Shown: positions 32,691-41,145 of the stretch, piece after piece
How positions within the stretch are numbered: the first letter of the stretch is position 1
Layout: each line of letters opens with the position of its first letter
NCBI GenBank assembly: GCA_965203505.1
Contig: OZ241880.1
Location: forward strand, 2,294,001 to 2,358,000
Direction: 5' to 3'
Source of the DNA: Bin127 sp965203505
GTDB lineage: Bacteria > Chloroflexota > Dehalococcoidia > Lucifugimonadales > Lucifugimonadaceae
Length of the DNA stretch: 64,000 nucleotides
Program-made: the position numbers and the translations under genes
Notes under the pieces: model-generated
What the model was told of the DNA's origin: nothing
What the model saw: only the letters and a program-made list of their open reading frames with translations
Databases searched by the model: none

Positions 32691-34723
32691 ACCGTTATTC
32701 GGTAAATGGACTTCCCGGGCGATACCGAGACGGTCGCGCGTTGCTTGTTGTTACGGATGGGCTTGGTTACGATCCGGCAGTTGTCAGGGACTTGGCTCGG
32801 CGAGTGATCAGTTCGTTGGGGCCGGAGGCGCGGCGCACGTTGCTGGATCTGGCTTTGGAGGTTGCGCCAGACAGCTATGACATGCTCGATATTTCTCGTT
32901 TGTCGGTGATGCCGATTGCGGTGGAGGGGTTGAGTCCGGCGTTGGATTGGGGCAAGGCGCTAGAGACGTTGGGCAAGGTTGCGACGGTGAAACGCGGGCT
33001 GAGTGATGCGGGTGTGCAGGAGGAGATCGAGGAAATCAGGGGGCGGTTGGCGTTGGAGCGGCGGTATATTCCTTGGATTGCGGATGATCCGGCGTGGTCT
33101 GAGATCGTTGAAGGCAATTTGACTGTGCCGACCGAGGCGTCGGGTGTTTGGGTCGGGTATGAGGATGTGGACCCGCCGGTTCAGGGGAATTCTGAGACGG
33201 GGCATCAGCAGATCGGCAATCTTGCGTTAGCGCCGCAGATACCGTTGCAGATATCTCGGTCGATCGAGGATGGCAGCTTTTTTGAGAACCGACAAATGGT
33301 CTCCGCGATTAAGGGCGCGCTGGATGCTGGTAGGAACGTCAACTTCTGCTTTTTGTTGTCGGGGATTCGTGGCTCGGATGGGCGGGTGCATTCTGCGTGG
33401 AACCACTTGGAGGCGTTTTGCGAGTTGGTATTTGAGCGGATCGGTGTGCCGCCGGGCCGGGTGCGGATGCAGGCGATATTGGATGGTCGAGACGCGCCTG
33501 CACGAGGATCGATGGAGATTGAGGGTGTTGAAGGTGGGTACCTTGGGGAACTTGAGCGGCTTCTTGAGCGGTACGATGCCATCGAATCGCTGGCGTGGGT
33601 GATCGGGCGTGGTTTGGCGATGGATCGCGACTACCGGGAGGAGAATGCGGAGTGTGATTACATGCTGTTGACGGAAGGTGTCGGTGAGTACGCGGGTGGT
33701 TTTCCAGATGTCAAGGCGATTGTGGTGGCAACGCATGAAGAGGAATTGACGGATGCGGATGTGCCAGCGATCGCGCTCAATCATAGCGGTAAGGGTGTCG
33801 CGAAGATCGAGCCGGGCGATACGTTCATCAACTTGAACTTCAGGTCGGACCGTCAGCGATCGAAGACGGCGTCGTTGTGTGCGGCGCGGCCGTACCTGGT
33901 ACGAGAGGCGCTGGCGCGGGGACGGAGATGGGAGTTGGATTGGATGCGGGACGACCTTGAGCTTCGGATGTGCACGATGGCGGAGTATGATGCCGAGTTC
34001 GAGCAGGATTACGGCGTGGATGTGGCGTTCTCGATCTCGCCTCATGAGCTGAACCTTTTGAGCAACTGGGAATCGATCATGCCTGAGGGCAGCCACTACC
34101 TGTTGGTGGCGGAGAGCGTTAAGGCGTTGCACATGGGGTATTTTGTTCGAGGTCGGCGGGAGGCGTATCAGGGGTCGTTGGCGGAGGACCGGCAGATCGT
34201 TCCATCGGACGGCGTGGCGCAGGGGGTGAACTCAGATTCGGATTTTTATCTCAATCCGGGGATGCAGACCGATGCGATTGCGGAGCGTGTCGTGGAGGCG
34301 ATGGAGGGAGGTCGGGAGCGTCTGATCATGTGTAATATAGCGGCGCCTGACATGATCGCACATCTGCTGCCGACGAGGTTTGAGGCTGGGATTGAGTCGT
34401 ATCGGATCACGGTGGCGGCTCTGGTGAGATTGAGTGAGGCGGCTCGGCGCAACGGGTATTCGATTGTGGTGACATCGGATCACGGGAACATCGAGAATGA
34501 TGCACCGACGCATACGATCAATCCGGTGCTGACTACGGTGATTCCCGCCATTGGAACGGCGTCACCCCGCGATGAAGCGGATGATTTCATCGCTAGGTTG
34601 TTTGACATTTCGCATACGTTGGCGCGGTTGATGGGCGCGGATGAGGGAAGGATAGCGGAGATTGTGGCTGAGAAGCGTGGGGGGTTGGCGGAGGAGTTTG
34701 TGGGGAGGGCGATAGTCGCTTAA
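32687..34723 (+). CDS. gpmI: 2,3-bisphosphoglycerate-independent phosphoglycerate mutase, long form
   Basis: 678 residues from GTG 32687, overlapping the DUF192 stop; about 510 is usual. Alkaline-phosphatase fold: LLVVTDGLGYDP (first metal Asp), catalytic-Ser segment QGNSETGHQQIGN, inserted transferase domain with ILDGRDAPARGS, GRGLAMDRD and NLNFRSDRQRSKTAS, and VVTSDHGNIEN near the C-terminus. The extra length is mainly the N-terminal 120 residues between the Asp motif and the Ser motif. It interconverts 3- and 2-phosphoglycerate in glycolysis/gluconeogenesis. Confidence 0.88.
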   Translation: MNRYSVNGLPGRYRDGRALLVVTDGLGYDPAVVRDLARRVISSLGPEARRTLLDLALEVAPDSYDMLDISRLSVMPIAVEGLSPALDWGKALETLGKVATVKRGLSDAGVQEEIEEIRGRLALERRYIPWIADDPAWSEIVEGNLTVPTEASGVWVGYEDVDPPVQGNSETGHQQIGNLALAPQIPLQISRSIEDGSFFENRQMVSAIKGALDAGRNVNFCFLLSGIRGSDGRVHSAWNHLEAFCELVFERIGVPPGRVRMQAILDGRDAPARGSMEIEGVEGGYLGELERLLERYDAIESLAWVIGRGLAMDRDYREENAECDYMLLTEGVGEYAGGFPDVKAIVVATHEEELTDADVPAIALNHSGKGVAKIEPGDTFINLNFRSDRQRSKTASLCAARPYLVREALARGRRWELDWMRDDLELRMCTMAEYDAEFEQDYGVDVAFSISPHELNLLSNWESIMPEGSHYLLVAESVKALHMGYFVRGRREAYQGSLAEDRQIVPSDGVAQGVNSDSDFYLNPGMQTDAIAERVVEAMEGGRERLIMCNIAAPDMIAHLLPTRFEAGIESYRITVAALVRLSEAARRNGYSIVVTSDHGNIENDAPTHTINPVLTTVIPAIGTASPRDEADDFIARLFDISHTLARLMGADEGRIAEIVAEKRGGLAEEFVGRAIVA

Positions 34724-34766
34724 TCAATCGCCAACGCAGCGACGAGGTGTGCGAACGATCAAGCGA

Positions 34767-35246
34767 TCAACTCAAGCAAGCTTCGCCTCTGCACGAACGC
34801 GTGTTTGACGACAACCAGTTATTTAGCCGTCCTTGCCCCAGCGAGCTATTGAACGGGTAGATTTTGCCCGTGGGATTGTCAAGCAACTGTCGATTCCGAA
34901 AATCCTGCTGCAATTTGCCATCCAAAGAACATAAGATTCGGCAACCGCTTGCTTGTGCCAAAGCAATTATATGGACATCGTTCGAGATCAGCCCCCCAGA
35001 TTTTTCTAAGGCTGTTTGTTTTGCCTGTACGTTCCCTTCGTTGACGTCATGAATCCGCCCGTTGAGCAATGCCTGGGAGTACCACGTTCTGAATGGCCCA
35101 TTGCCAAGCAACTCAGTTTTTAAATGTCCGCCAACTACGAGTTTCCTTCGTTGGTTGTTGATGCTGTTGCGGAATACTCTGGCTGGCAAATCTGGGTTAA
35201 CTACGAACGCGTGGATACATGCGTCGAGGTCCAACATCATGCACAT
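34767..35246 (-). CDS. PIN-domain nuclease partner of the ATPase
   Basis: 159 residues. PIN-like acidic layout: MMLDLDAC at the start, LKTELLG in the middle, SNDVHIIALAQASGC and LCSLDGKLQQDF near the end. PIN domains are Mg-dependent RNases, common toxins. ATG 35246 lies 2 bp after the stop of the ATPase gene, so both are one operon, with the ATPase first. The pair resembles ATPase-nuclease defence or toxin modules; no ribbon-helix or AbrB antitoxin is present. Confidence 0.75.
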   Translation of the reverse strand: MCMMLDLDACIHAFVVNPDLPARVFRNSINNQRRKLVVGGHLKTELLGNGPFRTWYSQALLNGRIHDVNEGNVQAKQTALEKSGGLISNDVHIIALAQASGCRILCSLDGKLQQDFRNRQLLDNPTGKIYPFNSSLGQGRLNNWLSSNTRSCRGEACLS

Positions 35247-35248
35247 GA

Positions 35249-36586
35249 TCAGGATTCGTCGCCCAGTTTTTGTAGACCTATGGACCTCTCTACCTCGTCC
35301 ATAAAGAACCGCCGGTAATCTTCTGGAGCACCGATGATGTTTCCTTCTCGGTCAATTGAGATGGAGTGGATTTTGACACCGAGGCCGTTGCGTTCGAAAT
35401 ACAGGATCGACACGTCTTCTGGTTTTATTCCTGACGCTCCGTCTCGAACGGACATTCGGACACGGTCGATGACATGGTCGCTGTGGGTTTCAACGATTAG
35501 CTGCTTGCCGGCCACCGCTAGCGAACAGAACAGTGTTCCCAACGCGGCTTGGGCACTCGGATGCAAGTGAACCTCCGGCTGTTGGAGTAACGACATTCTG
35601 GGTGCACCTGATCGCAGCAACTCGGTCAAAACCGGCAATATTTGGCTGACACCGTACCCCACGTCGGCCAAGTTCCGAAACGGAGATTGGTCGATCGCGT
35701 TGCCAGGGCGTACCCGTATCTGGAACGGGTCGTCTTCTGAATCACCGAGCTTTCTGATTTCGATGTCGTCGAACAGTCCCGATTCGCGGCCGAATTCGAC
35801 GAATTTCTCGTTCAAAACTTCCCATTCGTTTCCCCTCGCGATAGACATTCGAGCCAACAACGTCGCCGTACGTTCGCCTTCTGGATCTCGCATCGGTACG
35901 CCCTGGTTGTATGTCCTTAACGGGCGGGACCTGATCGGTGCGCTGGCATACGGTTGCCTTCCAGCGTCGTCATCTCGATATCTTAGATTCCGAAAGTTCC
36001 GGATCACCTCCCGAAGTGCATCGAGGCTCCCCGGATCGATGTCATGTGACCTCTCGGCGAGTACTGGCAGCAGTCCGACCGGAAAAAGATTCCAATCATC
36101 TTCTGGAAATCCGAACTCGATTGAATTCGAAGGTTCAGCGTCGATTGTTGAGTACTCGAGGATCAATTGACCATCTCGCCAATTCTGATGTGCGTCGATC
36201 GTCGTTGAGCCGATGGCGAATCGTCGATAGGTTGGAAAAGGAGCGCCTTCACGCTCGTCGAACAGAACCTCGAAATTAGCGAACCCGTTTGACTCAGATC
36301 CATCAGATTCGTTCGGAACCACGAAGGACGCACCGAATCGTCTATCTCCATTCACACCGTTTTCACGATTATGGACGATGTCTCCAAAAGAACCCAAGTC
36401 AAACGGATAGTCTTGGAAACTCGGTACGATTTCACCGTACGACACCTCTAACGCCGCCCGAATCAAAGCCATGAAGGAAGTTTTGCCGGTGCTGTTTTCA
36501 CCGACAAGAAGAGTTAGTGGAGCGAGACGGGCCGTCTGTTTTTCCTTGCCGAAGGCGCGGAAATTTTCAACAGTGAAAGTCTTCAT
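35249..36586 (-). CDS. AAA (ABC/OLD-like) ATPase, DUF3696-type
   Basis: 445 residues from ATG 36586. Starts MKTFTVENFRAFGKEKQ, then Walker A LLVGENSTGKTSFMALI at about 24-40. The C-terminal half has the ABC-type signature region LADVGYGVSQILPVL, then LLQQPEVHLHPSAQAAL (Walker B) and LIVETHSDHVIDRVR (H-loop), followed by VSILYFERNG typical of DUF3696/AAA_15 proteins. It lacks a TOPRIM domain, so it is not a classical OLD nuclease; the PIN gene next to it may supply the nuclease. Confidence 0.85.
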   Translation of the reverse strand: MKTFTVENFRAFGKEKQTARLAPLTLLVGENSTGKTSFMALIRAALEVSYGEIVPSFQDYPFDLGSFGDIVHNRENGVNGDRRFGASFVVPNESDGSESNGFANFEVLFDEREGAPFPTYRRFAIGSTTIDAHQNWRDGQLILEYSTIDAEPSNSIEFGFPEDDWNLFPVGLLPVLAERSHDIDPGSLDALREVIRNFRNLRYRDDDAGRQPYASAPIRSRPLRTYNQGVPMRDPEGERTATLLARMSIARGNEWEVLNEKFVEFGRESGLFDDIEIRKLGDSEDDPFQIRVRPGNAIDQSPFRNLADVGYGVSQILPVLTELLRSGAPRMSLLQQPEVHLHPSAQAALGTLFCSLAVAGKQLIVETHSDHVIDRVRMSVRDGASGIKPEDVSILYFERNGLGVKIHSISIDREGNIIGAPEDYRRFFMDEVERSIGLQKLGDES

Positions 36587-36740
36587 GACATGCGATTCTG
36601 CGCTCAAGCATAGCAGTGGGATACGTCCTAAATCGTACAACAGTAAGCATAGAGTTTTTTCTCAGTAACATGCAATCGCTCAACCCGCCATCAATCCGTT
36701 AGGCGTGGTCTACGTAAGTAACGGTTCCGTAGCCTACCCT

Positions 36741-36771
36741 GCCCCTTAAATCTCGTTTTGCGAAAGGGGCA
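36741..36771. repeat. Truncated module A
   Basis: CTGCCCCTTAAATCTCGTTT then TGCGAAAGGGGC: the outer arms survive, the middle is changed. It is 6 bp from the SDR stop. Confidence 0.7.
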
Positions 36772-36776
36772 GTTTT

Positions 36777-37535
36777 TTACCAGGCGGTTTCGCCGCCGTC
36801 TATTACTAGCTCGGTACCGGTTACCCAGGAGGATTCGTCGGAGGCTAGGTAGAGGCATCCGTAGGCGATGTCGTCGGGGAGGCCTAGGCGGCCCATGGGG
36901 GTCATGCCCTCGCGGTAGTCGCGGATTTCTTTGACGCCGTGGATGTCGGTGGTCATGGGTGTGTCGGTGAAGCCTGGGCATACGGCGTTGACGCGGATGT
37001 TGTCGGGTCCGTATTGGACGGCGGCGGCTTTGGAGAATATGCGTGCGGCGCCTTTGGAAGCGTGGTAGGGTGCTCCGGCTCTGGATCCGACGATGCCGAA
37101 GATGGATGAGACGTTGATGACGGATCCGCCGCCGACTTTCTTCATGGCTTTGATGCCGGCGCGGGTGCCGAGCATGATGGCGGTGGAGTTGACGGCGAAG
37201 ACGTCGTTCCAGTCGTCGAGAACGACGTCTTCGACGACAGTGCGGCCTTTGGGACCGGACATTCCGGCGTTGTTGACGACGATGTCGAGGCGTCCCCATT
37301 TGGATTCGGCGATTTCGACGGCCTCTTCCCATGCGGCTTCTTGGGTTACGTCGTGGTTGAAGAAGACGGCGTCGGGGGTTAGTTCGGCTTCGAGGGCGTT
37401 GCCCTTCGTCGTGTCGATGTCGGAGATCATGACTTTAGCGCCTTCACGGACGAAGATGCGGGAGCATGCCTCGCCGATGCCGGAAGCGCCGCCGGTCACG
37501 ATTGCTACTTTGTTTTGGAGTCTGGGTTGGGTCAT
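36777..37535 (-). CDS. Short-chain dehydrogenase/reductase
   Basis: 252 residues. Cofactor site TGGASGIGEA (about 15-24) with an acidic strand end (ISDID) favouring NAD, NNAG at about 88, catalytic Ser in NVSSIFGIVG, and Tyr/Lys in YHASKGA. The C-terminus VTGTELVIDGGETAW is typical of classical SDRs. Substrate unknown. It is not close in sequence to the SDR at 4927. Confidence 0.92.
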   Translation of the reverse strand: MTQPRLQNKVAIVTGGASGIGEACSRIFVREGAKVMISDIDTTKGNALEAELTPDAVFFNHDVTQEAAWEEAVEIAESKWGRLDIVVNNAGMSGPKGRTVVEDVVLDDWNDVFAVNSTAIMLGTRAGIKAMKKVGGGSVINVSSIFGIVGSRAGAPYHASKGAARIFSKAAAVQYGPDNIRVNAVCPGFTDTPMTTDIHGVKEIRDYREGMTPMGRLGLPDDIAYGCLYLASDESSWVTGTELVIDGGETAW

Positions 37536-37558
37536 GGTGGATGAGACCTATCGTACCG

Positions 37559-37678
37559 TCATTTGGGAGGATTAGGAGCGGGTCGCGGCGGGGTTGGAGG
37601 TGGCGGGGTTGGCCTCGGCAAACCTCCACCACCTCTTTTTTCATCTTGCAAAATTCTTTTCCATCCACGTGTAGGCAT
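37559..37678 (-). CDS. Proline-rich microprotein overlapping the SLATT-like gene
   Basis: 39 residues from ATG 37678, overlapping the last 38 bp of the SLATT-like gene in another frame. The product has a basic head (MPTRGWKRILQDEKRGGGG), then LPRPTPPPPTPPRPAPNPPK. The microprotein at 50663-50767, overlapping the other SLATT-like gene, shares RI.....(R/K)GG...(R/K)PT.PPPP.P.P.P and the same +1 relative frame. This repeated arrangement is the main evidence for coding; the ribosome site is weak. Confidence 0.6.
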   Translation of the reverse strand: MPTRGWKRILQDEKRGGGGLPRPTPPPPTPPRPAPNPPK

Positions 37679-38102
37679 CTTGCGAGCACTTCTTGTTCAA
37701 TCCGTCATTAACGTTGATGTCGACGAATCCAGTGGCATTGTTCAGCCTTTCTTCGAGCCTATGCACCAAGCCTTGCTCGCTCGCGTCGTATGAATTCCGC
37801 CAAACACGGATCAGATCAGTCCTAATTTGCAGACATTGTTGTCCAGCGGTTTCAGCAATGGATGCCTTCCGCGAGAAGTTCATCAACATGATGAACGTGG
37901 TCAAACTAGCAACAACCAGAAAGAGTACGGCGGCTATCCAATCGTCTAGGTTAACCAACAGCGTGATAGCGGCCAAAAACGACCCGATCATCACCCCTAG
38001 ATGAAAGCCGATATTCCAAATGCGGTATCGCTTAGCCAGCTTCAAATAGTAGAGATAGTGTCTCTCTGCGTCGAAGATGGCTTCCCAAATCTGCTGGTTC
38101 AT
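37641..38102 (-). CDS. SLATT-like two-helix membrane protein, copy 1
   Basis: 153 residues from ATG 38102, with AAGGAGAGG upstream; the longer open frame has no ribosome site. Order: amphipathic head MNQQIWEAIFDAERHYLYY, two membrane helices (IGFHLGVMIGSFLAAITLLV and WIAAVLFLVVASLTTFIMLM), then a helical cytosolic tail (RKASIAETAGQQCLQIRTDL). This is the SLATT layout; such proteins are predicted pore-forming effectors in bacterial conflict systems. It is followed by an overlapping proline-rich ORF. No nucleotide cyclase gene is adjacent. Confidence 0.7.
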   Translation of the reverse strand: MNQQIWEAIFDAERHYLYYLKLAKRYRIWNIGFHLGVMIGSFLAAITLLVNLDDWIAAVLFLVVASLTTFIMLMNFSRKASIAETAGQQCLQIRTDLIRVWRNSYDASEQGLVHRLEERLNNATGFVDINVNDGLNKKCSQDAYTWMEKNFAR

Positions 38103-38382
38103 GACCCTCTCCTTCGATATTGCTGTGGATAAAAATGACCCGATGGAAACCAAGGGTCTGGGCAGTTCGTAGTCGTTCGGAGCCAAACAGGGATACGAAC
38201 TGGCCAGTCACTCGCGTTATCCCGACGTTCCCATCCCTCAAGTCCTCATGGATTCGATTGCTACTACTCGCCCAATCGCGAATTTAGGACGTACCATACA
38301 ACGGATTCTACGACTCAGCAAACGTTCAGGATCGAGTATGGGATGTTTCAGTAACTCGATCTTTCTCCGTAGGTACCTAGCA

Positions 38383-39525
38383 TCAGAAGCCTCTTTGGGC
38401 TGGGGCTGGGGCGTTGGAGTCTACGGATAGTTTTTTGAGGGTGTCGGGGTTTGGGGTTAGGCCTAGGCCGGGGCGATCTTCGAAGGGTTTCCATTGGCCG
38501 TTTTTGGGCCAGGGGACTTCGGTGAATAGGATGGGCCAGGATTTCATTTCGCCGCCGAGGACTTCGACTACTCTGAGGTTGGGTGTGGCCATGGTGCAGT
38601 GGAGGTGGAGGAGGGAGTAGGCGTGGGGTGCGATGGGGAGGTTGTAGGAGTCGGCGAGGTGGGTTACTTTCATCCACTCGGTGACGCCCCCTACCCTGCC
38701 GATGTCGGGTTGGACGATGTCGGCTCCGCCTCGGCTGATGAGTTCTTTGAAGCCGTATTTGGTGTATTCGTGTTCGCCGGTGGCGACGGGGATGTTGGTG
38801 GCTTTGGAGATTTCGGCTAGGCCTTGGATGTCGTCGGCTAGGACGGGTTCTTCGAACCATCCGACGTCGTAGTCTTCGAACTTGCGGGACATGCGGATGG
38901 CTTGCTTGGCGTAGTAGCCGTTGTTGGCGTCTACCAAGATCTCGACGTCGTCGCCCACGGCTTTTCGGACGGCTTCGAGGCGTTCGATGTCGGCGCGCTC
39001 ATCGGTGCCGAAGTTCATGCCGACCTTCATCTTGATGCGGGGGAAGCCCATGTCGACGTATCCGGTCTGCTCGGCTACTAGTTCGTCGACGGTGTAGTTT
39101 GTCCATCCGCCGCTGCCGTAGCAGGGGACGGATTCGTGGGCTTGTCCGAGCAGTTTGTACAGGGGTACGCCGAGGGCTTTGCCTTTGAGGTCCCAGAGTG
39201 CGACGTCGAGTCCGGAGATGGCTTGGAATGCGAAGCCTTTGCGGCCGTAGCCGCGGACGCGCCAGAACATCTCGGTCCAGATGCGTTCGGTTTCGAAGGG
39301 GGTTTTGCCGATGAGGATGTCTTTGAGGTTGTCGTTGATGAGTGATCGGATGGCGGCGGGTGAGTTGAGGTAGCTGAAGCCTTGGGTGCCTTCGTCGGTG
39401 TGGATGTGAATGAAGACGGTGGTGCGTCCGCGGGTGCCGGGTTTGAGGGGCGGGATGGTGGCGTCCTGGATGGCGTCGGCATCGGGGTTGTAGATGAGGG
39501 TTGTTGTTACGTCGGTGATTTTCAT
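38383..39525 (-). CDS. Mandelate racemase/muconate-lactonizing enzyme family (enolase superfamily)
   Basis: 380 residues from ATG 39525; upstream extension rejected. The N-terminal capping domain is followed by a TIM barrel with KMKVGMNFG (catalytic Lys), metal ligands in LVDANNGY, WFEEPV and ATGEHEY, and a general-base His region PHAYSLLHLHC. Members abstract a proton alpha to a carboxylate (acid-sugar dehydratases, epimerases). HEY after the third metal ligand suggests a dehydratase subgroup; substrate unassigned. Enolase-superfamily paralogues are abundant in SAR202 genomes. Confidence 0.93.
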   Translation of the reverse strand: MKITDVTTTLIYNPDADAIQDATIPPLKPGTRGRTTVFIHIHTDEGTQGFSYLNSPAAIRSLINDNLKDILIGKTPFETERIWTEMFWRVRGYGRKGFAFQAISGLDVALWDLKGKALGVPLYKLLGQAHESVPCYGSGGWTNYTVDELVAEQTGYVDMGFPRIKMKVGMNFGTDERADIERLEAVRKAVGDDVEILVDANNGYYAKQAIRMSRKFEDYDVGWFEEPVLADDIQGLAEISKATNIPVATGEHEYTKYGFKELISRGGADIVQPDIGRVGGVTEWMKVTHLADSYNLPIAPHAYSLLHLHCTMATPNLRVVEVLGGEMKSWPILFTEVPWPKNGQWKPFEDRPGLGLTPNPDTLKKLSVDSNAPAPAQRGF

Positions 39526-39635
39526 TTGGGGGGTACTCGGATTGGTTTGGTGTTGGATTTTATATGGGGCGACGACGCATGAGGTTAGTCGAAGGAATCG
39601 GTTCGATTGATAATTTCGATCTGCGCTAAGATCCC

Positions 39636-40415
39636 ATGTCAAGGATCGGATCAACAAGAGTCTGCCCAATGACGAACCAAAACGGCAAACATAGCCGCGT
39701 GCGCGATTTGCTGCTTGACAACAGGCCTGAGCAATCTCGGGATTTCTGGCCGTGGTTGGGGGAATTGGAAGGCAAACGTGCCGACAAGAAATCGGCGAAC
39801 AAATTCTTGCTTGGCTGCATGGTTGACTTCAGGAAAAATTCCGATCGAGTGTGGCGCGACACGCGGATTTTTGCCGAACGCATGCTGTGCGATCCAGTGG
39901 ATCTTTGGGATGCGATAACAGATGCGCCCGAAATCGAATGGAAAACTCGCCGGCACAAATTGAGATGTTCATTGCATTACTACCAACACCGCCACGACAA
40001 GGTGTGGGATATGGCGAAGCGAATTACCGAGCAATACGGAGGTGACGCTCGTAACATCTGGGAAGGCGACAGTACTGAAGAAACGCTTACTAAGTTGCTG
40101 CGCCTCGGACTTGGCCCTTGGGTATCGAGGATGACGGTTGGGGGTTTGATAGACACTGGGCAGATTTCGGGTCGAATGGGTCTCAAGGCCGACACGCACG
40201 TCCGCAGGGTGCTAGGCCGAGTTTTCGAAGGGCAAAAAGTGTCGGAGAAAATCGCGTTTCGATACGGCGACTCGATGGTTCCTGGAAATTCATGGTTGTT
40301 GGATCACTCGCTGTTCATCCTTGGTCAGAAAACATGCACGTCCAGGAACCCAAAGTGTCATTCGTGTTACCTCAATGTCGAATGTCGATATTTCGGAGGC
40401 GACACGGGAAATTGA
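39636..40415 (+). CDS. Endonuclease III-like HhH-GPD protein with Fe-S cluster
   Basis: 259 residues (ATG 39669 is an alternative start). The C-terminus has C-x6-C-x2-C-x5-C (CTSRNPKC, HSCYLNVEC), the spacing of the EndoIII/MutY [4Fe-4S] loop. The helix-hairpin-helix is LLRLGLGPWVSRM, and the catalytic-type Asp is kept in KADTHVRRVLGR. The Lys that makes EndoIII a lyase (GRK in the hairpin) is not seen, so a monofunctional glycosylase or a non-repair role is possible. The N-terminal 90 residues are Trp/Arg-rich and unfamiliar. Confidence 0.75.
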   Translation: MSRIGSTRVCPMTNQNGKHSRVRDLLLDNRPEQSRDFWPWLGELEGKRADKKSANKFLLGCMVDFRKNSDRVWRDTRIFAERMLCDPVDLWDAITDAPEIEWKTRRHKLRCSLHYYQHRHDKVWDMAKRITEQYGGDARNIWEGDSTEETLTKLLRLGLGPWVSRMTVGGLIDTGQISGRMGLKADTHVRRVLGRVFEGQKVSEKIAFRYGDSMVPGNSWLLDHSLFILGQKTCTSRNPKCHSCYLNVECRYFGGDTGN

Positions 40416-40478
40416 TCACGTCTAAGGGGTCGCCGCATCGTTGCCAGAGGATGCGTCGGTAAGCCCCGCCCGTATGGA

Positions 40479-40731
40479 TTCCGGCTTTCGCCGGAATGAC
40501 GGTGTTGGCGGGATGACGGTGGCGGCGGAATGGTGATTGACGCGCCCACTTCGTCCTTCTGCCACGTCGTAGCCGTGGTTACTCTGCGTGGCACATCTCC
40601 CGCGAGCGGGGGCAACCCTGCCGCCCCTCCCCCGGGCATACCCCTGCGTTCGCTTCGCTCCGCGTCCCCTTTCGCGGAGCGAAAGGGGACGAAGGTGACC
40701 ACGAGGGTTCGCCCCTACGGGTCCGTCCGCA
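40479..40731. repeat. Variant module B', module A and GCGACCAC unit
   Basis: ATTCCGGCTTTCGCCGGAAT (40479-40498), B' in which TCCTTCTGCCACGTCGTAGC..TACTCTGCGTGGCA replaces GTCCTTCGGAC (40545-40610), A (40635-40690), and a GGTGACCACGAGGGTTCGCC unit (40694-40720). The rest of 40416-40918 holds no gene. Confidence 0.8.
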
Positions 40732-40918
40732 ACACCCATCATTCCGGGGAAACCCGGATCGTCTGGGGCCGGTTGCCGAGGTTTTGCGGAGGTCTCGCTG
40801 CGGGAGGAATGTTTTTAGTTTCGGGATTTTGCAGTAGGATCAAATTGTCCGGTTCTCTGCAAAGCACGAGTGGTGCCGGATTTTCGATTGTGTTCGTGCT
40901 GTGTGAAAGGAGGCTGTC

Positions 40919-41074
40919 TTGGCAAAAGGCAGCAAGCGGAGCTCGGCGCCAAACGCTCCGAGCAAGACGGGGAGGCCATCGGGCAAAGGCAGGGGCAACA
41001 CCCCGCCTAACGCTCCGAGCAAGACGGGGAAGCCATCGGGTAAAGGCCGGGGCAACAACCCGCCGAAGAAGTAG
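40919..41074 (+). CDS. Basic repeat microprotein (51 aa)
   Basis: TTG 40919 after GAAAGGAGG. Two near-identical internal repeats of about 17 residues (NAPSKTG(R/K)PSGKGRGN) end in NPPKK. Very basic and disordered; possibly nucleic-acid binding. The DNA repeats (CTCCGAGCAAGACGGGGA twice) show recent internal duplication. A strong hairpin follows, then the GIY-YIG gene. Confidence 0.55.
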   Translation: MAKGSKRSSAPNAPSKTGRPSGKGRGNTPPNAPSKTGKPSGKGRGNNPPKK

Positions 41075-41083
41075 CCACTAAAC

Positions 41084-41115
41084 GAGCCGCCGCGGTCGCT
41101 CAGACCCGGCGGCTC
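41084..41115 (+). terminator. Strong hairpin after the microprotein
   Basis: GAGCCGCCG-C-GGTC-GCTCA-GACC-CGGCGGCTC, a nearly continuous 13-bp stem, 9 bp after the stop. It is followed only by TCATTT, so it may be a terminator or an RNA-stabilising/attenuating hairpin before the GIY-YIG gene. Confidence 0.6.
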
Positions 41116-41145
41116 TCATTTGAAACAGCTTTTTGGGAGGTCGAA

